From assembly GCA_964058845.1 (NCBI GenBank), contig CAXKVR010000506.1, positions 1 to 23,766 on the forward strand: a DNA stretch of 23,766 nt, written 5' to 3'. The translations under genes were made by a program, and so were the position numbers. Below are positions 1-8,923 of this stretch, in pieces. The notes beneath the pieces are model-generated. The model saw only the letters and a list, made by a program, of their open reading frames with translations. It had not been told where the DNA came from and ran no database searches. Source of the DNA: Carex sylvatica (lineage: Eukaryota > Streptophyta > Magnoliopsida > Poales > Cyperaceae). Each line of letters starts with the position of its first letter. Position 1 is the first letter of the stretch.

Positions 1-193
1 TATCGGTTCTGTTTCTTGACATTTTTCTATTAAGCTCATGAATCATACTCGGAATCCATTGATACAAATACAACATTGAATCCATTGAATCACACTGGTC
101 ATAAAAACATAATGTATTGCCAGGATGCCCCTTTACATAAAGCATCTTCATTTTTCGTTATTTGCTCATTTTTATTCAAATATGTCCCTGTAG

Positions 194-454
194 TCTTTGT
201 GCAATGCATGTGGTATCCGGTACAAGAAGGAAGAGAGAAGAGCTGCCACCACATCTGCTATACCAGTTGAACAGGGAACAGCATGTGGTTACCAGCAAGC
301 ACAACCATGGGCTTTTTATGGCTCTACAAAAAGTGGGCCCATCTCGATTTATGGTCATGATTCATCTGACAATGCTGACATGGCATCGTACCTCCCATGG
401 CGGTTCAGTGCTGTACCTGTTCAAGAGAGAACCACCTTGTTCCAGTATAACTAG
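194..454 (+). CDS. HAN-like GATA zinc-finger transcription factor, last exon (partial gene)
   Basis: A polypyrimidine-ending acceptor (CCCTGTAG) at 185-193 is followed by an open frame that begins SLCNACGIRYKKEERRA, the second half of a GATA-type zinc finger (the second Cys pair, CNAC) and its basic tail. The exon ends with LPWRFSAVPVQERTTLFQYN and a TAG stop at 452-454. The KKEERRA tail and an end resembling 'LSWRLNV..RTSLVHDF' are what I know from the HANABA TARANU group of B-class GATA factors, which bind GATA motifs in the nucleus and act in meristem and flower development. An intron just before SLCNACG is, as I recall, typical of this class. The first exon, with the first Cys pair, would lie left of the window. 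The exon is intact over about 86 codons, so this looks like a live gene end and not a fragment. The exact paralogue is uncertain. Confidence 0.8.
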   Translation, partial: SLCNACGIRYKKEERRAATTSAIPVEQGTACGYQQAQPWAFYGSTKSGPISIYGHDSSDNADMASYLPWRFSAVPVQERTTLFQYN

Positions 455-735
455 CCAATTTAACTAGGTTAATTATAGTAGGAAATGTTGCGGTATTCTC
501 ATCTTTTGATTTTCATTTTGGATTTTCATTTTGGAGAGTATAACAGCACGAAAATCCATGTGATGTCTAGGGTAAGTACTTGATTAGAAGAATAATATAT
601 ATTATTTTTTTTGAAAAAAAGTAAAACGTCTTTTTTCTTTCTAGTTTCCTTAATTTTCTTTTATTTTTTGTTCATGTTGAGTAGACAAATCTATTATATT
701 TAATCATTGTTCAAACAGAATATAAGTTTATTGAG
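455..735. other. 3' flank of the GATA gene, no further gene seen
   Basis: AT-rich sequence following the GATA stop codon. It contains a short direct repeat (GATTTTCATTTTG twice at about 509-534) and poly(A)/poly(T) runs. It probably holds the 3' UTR of the GATA gene, but I cannot fix a poly(A) site. Confidence 0.5.
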
Positions 736-1138
736 GCTAGGGTGTGATGTGCTCACCAAGAGAGTTTGGTGAGCACAACTCTAAAAGTATATCGGATCGA
801 CGTTAAGCGTCGAATTCAAACTGTTGAAATTCATGTGCTTCATGAGTGATGCATTTACATGCGAAGTTTTGAAAGTTTCGGATTTATTTGCTACAAGGTC
901 AAGCGGTCAAAGAAATAATAAAAATTGAATATATAAAACAACTTATAAATTAACTTATAAAATGTTCATTTCTTTGACCGCTTAACCGTGTAACAAATAA
1001 ATTCGAAATTTTTAAAATTTTGCATGTGCATGCATCACTCATGAAGTACATGGATTTCAATGTTTGAATTCGGCATATCCGATGAATTTTTGGAGTTATG
1101 CTCATCAAACTCTCTTGGTGAGCACATCACACCCTAGC
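736..1138. mobile_element. Foldback MITE, 403 bp (copy 1 of a family with two members here)
   Basis: The two ends are inverted copies of each other. The left end reads GCTAGGGTGTGATGTGCTCA, and the right end is its reverse complement. The complementarity continues inward with interruptions (CCAAGAGAGTTTGGTGAGCA; the CATGAGTGATGCAT block; the GTCAAGCGGTCAAAGAAAT block at about 898 against its inverse near 970), so almost the whole element folds back. There is no coding capacity. TTTATT occurs on both sides (727-732 and 1139-1144), but any target duplication is imperfect. The interior shares the 'TTTATTTG..aaGTCAAGCGGTCAAA' block with the element at 19027-19420. Confidence 0.8.
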
Positions 1139-2170
1139 TTTATTCGAAATAATTTTAGTTTGACATAAAAAAAACTATCGAATTAAGACGTAAATTCGAG
1201 AATATTAAACAAATTAAGTACTATTCTTTAAATGTCGGATAATACTCTGGATATATAATTGTATTTTTTTTCAGAATGATAGACATGGAATTTATGTCAC
1301 ACTTCAGATTCGGAACGAAACAGTTTGTGCAAATATTTAATATACACAAGACAATTTATATTTTTATGCATTACTAATATAACAATTTACAATGTAAGGT
1401 ACATAAATAAAATCAAAGTGTCGTCCTAATAATATAAGAGAATGCTAAATAAAATACGATGGGAAGCAATTAAATGTTTAAATTTCACTGTACTCAATTA
1501 CTTTAAACTAACAACTATGTTCTTAACTCAGTCTTCTCTCGTATTCAACATTTAATTAAGTGGAAGTTCAAACTAACTCTTAGCGTGTTATTTAGTTCTA
1601 ACACGTGGATCTGTTTATTTTGCCTAGAACCATTACAAGATAATACAAACACAAATATGGATATTGCATTTTCATGGTTTCATAGTATGACCATAAGTCC
1701 TTAACTAATAGTTAACCGTAACCAGATTTGGGATCTTAAGTTTATTTTAATATTTTTCTTTCATCAAAGATTAATATCTTTTTTTTGAAATTCTGATAGA
1801 AGCTCTCAGATAAATCAAGGATTAATATCAGTTTGAAAACTATCACACCCATCTATCAATTCATATATATGCAAATGTGTGCAGATGCTTCAAATCAAAA
1901 TTTAAAAGAATAACTTCTGAAATTTTTAAATGATAGTCTGAGGGCAATTGTCCAAAAAAAATTATTTGGTTTTCTAAACCATTTTACTAGATCTGGTAAG
2001 TAGATGGCTTAAACCAATTAAACAGTTATGGATCACAGTCAAACAATCAGTTTATCAATTTGATTTGGAATTCGTACGTTTTACATTATTTCAAAATTTG
2101 TCACATCTGAGAAGTAACGACTACCATTAGCAATAAACGCGATGATTATGATCTGCATAGTGCAAATTAC
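1139..2170. other. AT-rich intergenic DNA, no gene seen
   Basis: No frame in this stretch is long or shows splice-bounded coding character, and I see no recognisable element ends. It has many short A/T runs. Confidence 0.5.
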
Positions 2171-2344
2171 GATTTCAATCCCATGCAACAACAACCAAGC
2201 CATTAGTCCCAACCAAGTTGGGGTAGGCTAGAATTGATACCCAACCATAGTCACATTTCATTTCCATAAAGTGGCTGTTTTTTACCACTGGCTTGCCACG
2301 CCTTATCGCGACCCTCCTCCTTTTCGGATTTCAATCCCATGCAA
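2171..2344 (-). mobile_element. SINE with 18-bp target-site duplication
   Basis: The 18-mer GATTTCAATCCCATGCAA occurs exactly at 2171-2188 and again at 2327-2344, bracketing a 138-bp insert (2189-2326). Read on the minus strand, the insert starts CGAAAAGGAGGAGGGTCGCG and ends in CTTGGTTGTTG. This end resembles the (TTG)n 3' terminus that I associate with plant RTE-clade LINEs and Au-type SINEs ('..TTGGGACTAANGGCTTGGTTGTTG'). The length and the long exact duplication fit a SINE inserted by target-primed reverse transcription. The family assignment is from memory; the duplication is directly visible. Confidence 0.75.
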
Positions 2345-2673
2345 GGTATGGAAACACTTTTCCATAACCAGGTACCGATCTATGTATGTATATAAAACTG
2401 TATTTGAGAAAACAGAAGAGAGAAAAGAAAAGGTATTAGCAATTGTGAATTTTAGACTATTATATTTTTTATGATATAGACAAATTCAATAAAACAAATT
2501 TTAGCCATCCAGAAAAATCAATACCTTTTGTTAAAAAAAATATGATACATTCAAATCCTGAACATGATTTCTCGTTTGAAGAAGATGGAAAATGAATTTT
2601 TTTTCCATATTTATCAAATTGAGAAATTACAGCCTGTCATGACATGAATAGGTCCAGTGCTGGTACCAGGAAC
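2345..2673. other. 3' flank of the 14-exon gene
   Basis: AT-rich sequence between the SINE and the stop codon of the minus-strand gene that ends at 2674. It should contain that gene's 3' UTR and poly(A) site. I see no other gene. Confidence 0.45.
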
Positions 2674-5600
2674 TCAGTTATTTTGTGCACGAAAAGCATC
2701 TTCGTCCAAAATTAGAGGGGGAATGATCCACTTTCCATTAGCATTCATGCTATTATTGAGTCCACCTAAAAATAAGTCAACAGATGGAAAGATATTCTGT
2801 GAAACTAGTCAAGGGAAATTTTCAATGAGGAAAAATATGAAAACATTATCACATTTGCTTCCAAAATAAGAGGTCTCAAGCAAAACAACCCCTAAAATAT
2901 AAAAATTATACACAAACCAAAGAAGCAAGGATGCAATTGAAGAAAAAAATATTTTGTTTTACAGAGTGTCAGGTACATATTTTAGAGGGTCATATAATAA
3001 TTATATCCTTACATAAGAATAAAGATGATACTGATAGGCGATTTATTGTGGGGAAGTAAAATATTTTTCCTCTGTATGAAGGTTTTTATGTAAATTGACA
3101 TATGCATCCAGTGATTCTGAAGAACATATAGCTATTTAATCTTGTATACTTCTCTTTATGCATGTTACTTATGCAGTATATGTGCTTCATCAAAATAAAC
3201 CTTATCTGGCATCATAAAGATTAATTCGGTAATTAACGCTGATTTAACAATCATAATAAAGTCGAAATTCCACTGAGTTTATAAGTCTTTTCTTTTCCAA
3301 ATTTTACCTTCTTTTGTTGCCTCTTCACATCTTTTGAAGTAATTCAACACTAAACCGGGATCAAATTTTTTTGATAAGGCCTCATAACTCTTTTCAGCAT
3401 CAGTAATGCACTTTATCTACATATGAGATCAAATCAAAACTAGATGAATGCATATTAGCCAGCATACATCATGCCCAATCAAAACAAAGGAACCAGTGTA
3501 GATAAACTTACAAGCATTTTGGGTGCAAGAGAAGCCCCATAAAAAGCCACAAACATGCGAAGTATGTTGAAGGTGTTGTTTGCCACATCCTCCTAAAAAG
3601 GACCCCACCTTGAGTGTGATTTCAATTATAAAAATTATTCCCAAGTGAATTGAAAATCATACCTCATAGTCATATCTGCAAAAGGAATTCAGTCTTAATT
3701 AGAAACCTATTACTACTTGTCACACAAGCACTATGGTATAGTGATGGTTTTGGATCTCTTATTTCCTCCACTTCTTTTCTAGAGTTAATTGTGGAGACTT
3801 GAGAATTAAAACAGCTTACAAGTAGGGAAAAAAAACCCCCAAGAAAACAACTACATAAATTAAATGTGAGGCCTGATGTGGTTGGTTCAAACTATTGGAG
3901 TTGATGATAAACAAATGAGTATTGCAAGTCTTACAATAGAATGTTGAAATGATATGCTGTTTAGTAATCTATAAGTCAGTTTACATTTAACAATAATATA
4001 TGAAAATAAATAAGGATACTTACAAGTCATCAGATACCTCTACAAGAAATTCTGACACAGAAAGAAACTCCATGTGCAATTCATTCACCTAACTCAAAAC
4101 ATGGTTGTGATTTAGCTTAAGAAACTTAACTTCATTAGATTAAGGCACAAAAATTGCCAATATTAAATGGAACGTGTTTCCATTAACCTAATTTAACAGT
4201 TGGGTATTACCAAATATTGCAGGTTATCAGGCGGGGTGCCAGCTCTTGGGCCAAGCGAAAGAAAAAAGAAATGTTTGATATTTTCAAAAATGAAAAACCA
4301 TATTTACCTCTTGACCTCTTAACTGGTACAACAAGAGGTTCAGAACCCGATAATCAAATGACTTCAGATGAATGGCCTTTAACGCATCTTCAATGAATAT
4401 CTGTAAAATAATCATTAATAACTGTAAGCACTTCCAGCTTTCTTACCAAAGTATATAATAAAGTAATATTACTGGTTCCTGCAAAATGAGCATTAAGCCA
4501 AAATTTAGCTAATAAATGTATCAAATACCAATCAATAGTGCATTTAAGACTCAATGTAATCAGTATCAGCCTTAATTATTCCTCAGACGTACAATTAAAC
4601 CTTGATTTAGTCCATCAACCCAAAATTTCACAAATAATTACAGTTAAAAGCATCAACCTTTTCTTTTTTAGTTAAAGCTTGGCAAAGCTTCGTCTCAAGA
4701 GCCCAGTACAGAATTCCTGATTTTAGTTCATCAATAATTCTACAGAATTAGAGAAGAAACAAAGTAAAAAAGTGAAGTAAGAATTAAAAAAAAACGGATC
4801 AATTAATTTACTAATTAGCAAGCAAATATGGTATAACAGAACTCAGGAAAGGTACAGGTGACCTTTTGGTAAGCATTAAAAAAAAAAATTAGAAGATGAT
4901 CAGAAGTAGATAATATTTTTTTTTATTAGTATTGATGAGTTTGGAAAAAAAAAAAAGGAAATCCACCTGTCAGTTATCAGCCCTAGGTCTTGAAGCAGAC
5001 TAATAAGAGGATTGAATGCATCAGAACCAAAGATTTTTGGAAGAGAAATCTCCATAATCTTCTCTTCCATATTAACCTATCAAAACATAAAAGAAAACTA
5101 AAGTGAAAGTTGATTCGGTCCTAATATGAACTGGACAAAAATTGCATCTTACTATGAGAGAGGTACCATAATTATCAGTTTGGGTAAAAGGCATTTCTGG
5201 TCAAAGTTGGGAACCTTGAAACCAACCGATGGAAAACTGCACTGTTATTTAATTTCATTTTAATTCCTTTTTAAGACCAATTCTTTATCTCAAGCATACA
5301 ACAAGCAAAATCCTGAGGACCTGATATAGATGCACACTTTTAGTGGATAAGGAATAATCTAACTGAATTTTTTATTTCCAAAGGAAGTGCACATATTCAT
5401 TATATGTTAGACTTCAATTCGAGTTCACACCAATCATAGGGGTTCCTTTGTAACACCATAAATCATGGCACTTCTTGCAAATACTAAGAATTAGCCCTCA
5501 CATTATCAGATGTACTTTCAGCGGAAGCGGTGTTTTTAGACCCCTTGGACAAATTCTTTTCATTCCAAGTATCAAGCTACACATAAGACATTTGAAAACA

Positions 5601-7535
5601 CAATTTATTCACAAAAAAAAAAAAAATAACAGTAGCAATTTTTGGGTCAATGATGCCTTAGTTAACACAATTGAATAACTTACATTGGCAAAGTGGTATT
5701 TGATTGTCAAGAGATCACAAAATATAATCACCTGATATATATAGCTTTCGGTAAATGATAGGATAGGAAGGAACTTAAAAATAGACTTTGGCTGATTTGC
5801 ATCCATGCCATGAAACATAAAGTAGGACCTGCACTGTATTCTTAAAACATTACATAATAGAGAAATATAAGTTCTCCAACATAATATTTCACATCATGAT
5901 ATTCCACATAGTACTACTAGTTACGGCCCCAGTTGGACAGTAATCAATACATTTGATCACACTTGCATTTTCACCCCTCTTGGCTTGTTTGGTGCATTAT
6001 GCACTTACTGTTGCTTAAAAGGGTTTAGATACCAATTAATAAGACAAAAGATCTAATGTGCTTACAAAATCCTCAAGGGTGGAGTTAGCTCTCTGCATTG
6101 AATCTAAACAAATGAGGGGCATATCCAGAAATTCTGGTCCTTTGAGTTCAATTTCATCGTTTTTCGTAGCTTTTGAAGGAATGCCAGAGTATACATCTAC
6201 TTTCCCTGGGTTTCAGTAATCAGTACAAATTCACCATATTAAAATACCGCAAATCAATATGACGTCTAGGGGTATTCGTCGGGTCCAGTTTATTTGGTTT
6301 AAATGGATTAGTTTGGTTTTTCGGTTGAATTACTTTGGTTTTATATATTTGGTTCGGTTTAGATTTTGCAAAACCAAAAAGACCGAACCGACCGAACTCT
6401 ATATGGCTCAAATCCATGCTTCATATATAATGTATGTAATACCAACAACTTGTCTTTTGGTTTGGATATTTTAGAATATTTACATATTTTGTATGGAATT
6501 GAACAATGTATGTAATGACAACAACTTATAATGTATTTCTATGATTATAAATGTTGGTGTGTATGTATTGAGTTTTGAACTTTTACAATTTAATCTCTCT
6601 TATTTCGGTTCAACCAAACAAACCAAAATTTATTTTGGTTCGGATGTTCAGGAACAGTAGGTGGCATGGATTACCTTGATCCATTTCATCAAATTCCAAG
6701 CACCTTAACTCTTCAATGACTTCAGGAGTAACCTGTTTTCATAAGAACAAAGAAAGAATAAAAAGATAATTCCAAAAAATTGAGGCTAAGTCAGAGGTTC
6801 ATTTTGCTCTGAATTGGAGAATTGTGGGTAAAAGAAGGTATGTTGATTCCTTTTTCATATGGGTCCTGCTTATCAAGAATTTAATTACAGCATAAACAGT
6901 TACAATTAACTCAGTAAAAATTTATAGAATTGAGGGAAACTGAATCTTAATTGCAGAATCAAGAGTTAAACAAGGATTGCAATGGTACAAGTACAATTTT
7001 TACATCAATACCCTACATATAAAACCCGTTAAACATCTTTAAAATTGTATTACATCAAGTTTTTATAAAATATTCTAAAAAAATAATTTAAATTTGCCTT
7101 TTTGAGAAAGTCTAGTGCCAGAGAGTACTTCTTCTCTACGCTTAGCATGACACAAGGCTGCACCTACATACGAAAAAAATAAAGTAACAACAATTAAATT
7201 TCATTAGCATTTCCTCGAACACTTCAAGTGCATTCCTTTTACTTTGCCATTTTGAGCAGTATTTATACATAAAAGATAAAACTTCCTCTACTACATGGGA
7301 AAAAAAGTTCAGTAAATTTGATGATGCTTGAGGCACAGGAAGCAAAATGTCATTTCTAAGTAAAAGAAAAAAAAAAAGGTTGGGTTAAAACGGTGTCAGA
7401 GAAAAAAAATACGAAGAAGAGAAGGAGATCAGCGAGAAAGCGATCGGAGTGGAGATCGATGCCAGAGGAGAGGCCATGAGAGTCGATGATAGCAAGCGTG
7501 CTCTGCACTCTCTCCAGCTTCCTCAGTGCTTCCAT
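2674..7535 (-). CDS. Conserved-looking host protein of unknown function, 14 exons, 402 aa
   Basis: Spliced model on the minus strand (high to low): 7535-7413, 7163-7098, 6732-6675, 6205-6066, 5833-5732, 5576-5502, 5076-4967, 4739-4658, 4400-4308, 4088-4024, 3675-3663, 3592-3512, 3416-3308, 2765-2674. The exons total 1209 nt (403 codons with TGA), and phase is kept at all 13 joints. All introns are GT-AG except intron 2, which reads AAG|GCAAAT (a GC donor). Exon 11 is a 13-nt microexon. The protein begins MEALRKLERVQSTLAIIDSH and ends DEDAFRAQNN. It is soluble-looking, Leu/Glu/Lys-rich and probably helical, with blocks such as SYFMFHGMD, KAIHLKSFDYRVLNLLLYQL and FNILRMFVAFYGAS. I see no signal peptide, membrane segment or known catalytic motif. 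The start was chosen because the ATG follows a CT-rich leader and opens exon 1. I do not recognise the family. Uninterrupted phase over 14 exons argues for a functional single-copy host gene. Confidence 0.85.
2766..3307 (-). other. Intron 13 of the 14-exon gene (542 bp)
   Basis: Donor GAAG|GTAAAA at 3307 and acceptor TTATTTTTAG at 2766, phase 1. It is AT-rich and no insertion is recognised. It separates the penultimate exon (ending ...CEEATKE) from the terminal exon (GGLNNSMNANGKWIIPPLI...). Confidence 0.7.
6206..6674 (-). repeat. Intron 3 with a GGTTCGGTT-rich, MITE-like segment
   Basis: This intron (469 bp) contains TAGGGGTATTCGTCGGGTCC at about 6268, then repeated TTTGGTT/GGTTCGGTTT motifs, and near 6600-6645 the inverse style (CGGTTCAACC, CAAACCAAAA, then GGTTCGGATGTTC). 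Such 'TAGGGGT.TTC..GGTTCGGTT' ends are common in plant hAT-type non-autonomous elements. I see no clean terminal repeats or target duplication, so it is at best a decayed copy. A roughly 24-bp direct repeat (ATGTATGTAATNNCAACAACTT) at about 6430 and 6505 lies inside. Confidence 0.35.
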
Positions 7536-7640
7536 CTGAGTTAAACTACTGGAGAGCTACACCACTGGAGAGGAAGAAGGGGGTGAAGAGAAAAATTAAA
7601 AGAAAGAAAGGGTTGGGCGACGATATTAGAAGAGGGAACA
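7536..7640 (-). promoter_or_regulatory. 5' leader of the 14-exon gene
   Basis: Read on the minus strand, the sequence just upstream of ATG 7535 is strongly CT-rich (CTTTCTTTCTTTTAATTTTT, CACCCCCTTCTTCCTCTCCAG), as is common in plant 5' UTRs and core promoters. I cannot place the start site or a clear TATA box. Confidence 0.4.
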
Positions 7641-8228
7641 GCACTCAAATTTTGGACTGAGAAATTGGAAGCCCAAATTTACAGACGAGATCAATATTTT
7701 TTGTGTGTTAGGCCTAAAACGAAAATATTGTTAAGAATAAATGAGAAACAATGACTCAACAATTATAATTCTTCTATAAGTTTGAAGGGCGGAAGCAACA
7801 TAAATTTCACACAAAAAATTTCTAACATTTCTTCCTTTTTCTTCGGATTTTCTTCGTTAATAATAATTTTTTTTGGAAATAAGGCTACGACTCTACGAGG
7901 CCCGTTCCATGTAGAAACTAATTGGTAACTTTTCTTCGTTAATAAATCGGCAGCAGCAGTGCAGAACCATAGATTTGGTTTTTTATTTGCGTGGTACAGA
8001 GAAATAGCAAAAGAGAAGGGCACCCAATAAAATGAAAATAGTGCTCTTTTACGTATAAACCCAACGTTATATTCGAGGATATTTTTTTAGTTATAACAAA
8101 AATTTCTTAAAAAAAGTTTGTCAAACTAAGTGTGTTCCTTTATTAGATAAGATAAAATAATATTATTTCAATTAAAATATTAATACAGAAAGATTAAAAA
8201 AAAAAAATAGGCCGAAGCTCCACGATGC
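7641..8228. other. Promoter-side intergenic DNA between the 14-exon gene and the MULE
   Basis: AT-rich sequence with no gene that I can support; a minus-strand open frame at 7763-8023 has no recognisable content. It is the probable upstream regulatory region of the 14-exon gene, now ending at the MULE target duplication. Confidence 0.4.
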
Positions 8229-8237
8229 TTCGTACCT
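8229..8237. repeat. Target-site duplication, left copy (TTCGTACCT)
   Basis: The 9-mer TTCGTACCT directly abuts the left inverted repeat and is repeated exactly at 18685-18693, abutting the right one. Nine base pairs is the target duplication length of the Mutator superfamily. Confidence 0.95.
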
Positions 8238-8383
8238 CCGACATTTTTAAAAATACCCAAAAAAAAAAACAAATTGTTAAAAATAACAGGATTCCAGCCA
8301 AATTTTTAAAAATATCCTGACCGCCTAAAAATGGGGCGGTCCGGAATTAAAATTCCTAACCGCCGATAAATGGGGCGGTCCGG
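8238..8383 (+). repeat. MULE left terminal inverted repeat
   Basis: Matches the reverse complement of 18555-18684. Shared blocks in order: CCGACATTTTTAAAAATACC, an A-run, TTCCAGCCAAATTTTTAAAA, TGACCGCCTAAAAATGGGGC, GGTCCGGAATTAAAATTCCT, AACCGCCGATAAATG, GGCGGTCCGG. The left copy has about 20 extra bases after the A-run (ACAAATTGTTAAAAATAAC region). The end is GC-rich and palindromic. Confidence 0.9.
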
Positions 8384-8422
8384 AATTTTAATTCCTGACC
8401 GCCAATAAATGGGGCGGTCCGG
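8333..8422. repeat. Subterminal palindromic 39-bp units (left)
   Basis: GGGGCGGTCCGG recurs at 8333, 8372 and 8411, an exact 39-bp period. Each complete unit is itself a near-palindrome: GGCGGTCCGGAATT followed by AATTCCTAACCGCC. The right end carries two such units (about 18557-18622). These are plausible transposase binding or hairpin sites, because MULE transposases bind within the inverted repeats. The binding role is inference. Confidence 0.75.
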
Positions 8423-8423
8423 G

Positions 8424-8468
8424 TTTTTTTTTTTTTTTTTTTTTTTCCCCTGGTTTTTCCTTATAAGG
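8424..8468 (+). promoter_or_regulatory. Poly(T) run and TATA-like box for the transposase gene
   Basis: A run of more than 20 T follows the left inverted repeat, then CCTTATAAGGAGG at 8459-8471, the only TATA-like element between the inverted repeat and the GA-rich leader. By mirror comparison with the right end (TATAAATA next to the inverted repeat) I infer the transposase core promoter here. Confidence 0.45.
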
Positions 8469-8471
8469 AGG

Positions 8472-8549
8472 AGGTGCCTTCAGCCAGAGGAAAGAGAGAA
8501 GGAGAAAGAGAAAGAGAGAGAAAGAGAGAAGGAGAAGGAGCTGCTACAG
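8472..8549 (+). promoter_or_regulatory. GA-rich 5' leader exon of the transposase gene
   Basis: A purine-only tract (AAAGAGAGAAGGAGAAAGAG and similar) ends in CTGCTACAG|GTACGT, a strong splice donor at 8550. I read this as an untranslated first exon. It mirrors the purine-rich stretch (on the plus strand) at the other end of the element, where the PMD leader is CT-rich on its own strand. Confidence 0.45.
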
Positions 8550-8913
8550 GTACGTACTGTTCATTTTTTAAATATTTTATTTACTGTTCACGTACTGTTA
8601 ATGTACGTATTTACTGTTCACGTACTGTTCACTTACGTATGTACTGTTCACGTAATGTTAATGTACGTATTTACTGTTCACGCACTGTTAATGTACGTAT
8701 TTACTGTTCACTTACGTATTTAATGTTGACAAACTATTCACTTACGTATTTGCTGTTCGCATACTATTCATTTATGTATGTACTGTTGACCCAAATTGAT
8801 AAGTACATATTAACTGTTCACATACCATTAATTTAGGACTGTTTAATACTGATGGCAGCTGTATACAATTGGAACTGGTAAACTGACAAAATATTTACCA
8901 TTCATTAATGTAG
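8550..8913 (+). repeat. 30-bp minisatellite within the probable leader intron of the transposase
   Basis: The unit TTACTGTTCACGTACTGTTA + ATGTACGTAT starts at 8581, 8611, 8641 and 8671 with exact 30-bp spacing, then decays towards about 8800. It lies between donor CAG|GTACGT (8550) and possible acceptors GGCAG (8858) or ATGTAG (8913), just before the ATG at 8924. Two frames remain open through the array only because the unit length is a multiple of three; I do not treat them as genes. Confidence 0.75.
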
Positions 8914-8923
8914 TTTATTGGCC

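Noticed and set aside
2657..2869. Plus-strand ORF of 70 aa
   Set aside because: It lies antisense to the terminal exon of the 14-exon gene, which is the supported coding strand.
5822..5833. Alternative acceptor for exon 5 of the 14-exon gene (TGCAG at 5829)
   Set aside because: It shifts the frame and meets a stop within the exon. The acceptor at 5834 (ATACAG) gives CRSYFMFHGMD in phase.
8409..8836. Two overlapping plus-strand open frames of 104 and 120 aa with repetitive CSRTVNVRIY-like translation
   Set aside because: They translate the poly(T) run, the GA-rich leader and the 30-bp minisatellite. The unit length divisible by three keeps frames open by itself.
8918..8923. Two extra N-terminal codons of the transposase starting at TTG
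   Set aside because: TTG is an unlikely start in a plant nuclear gene. The first ATG in the frame is 8924.
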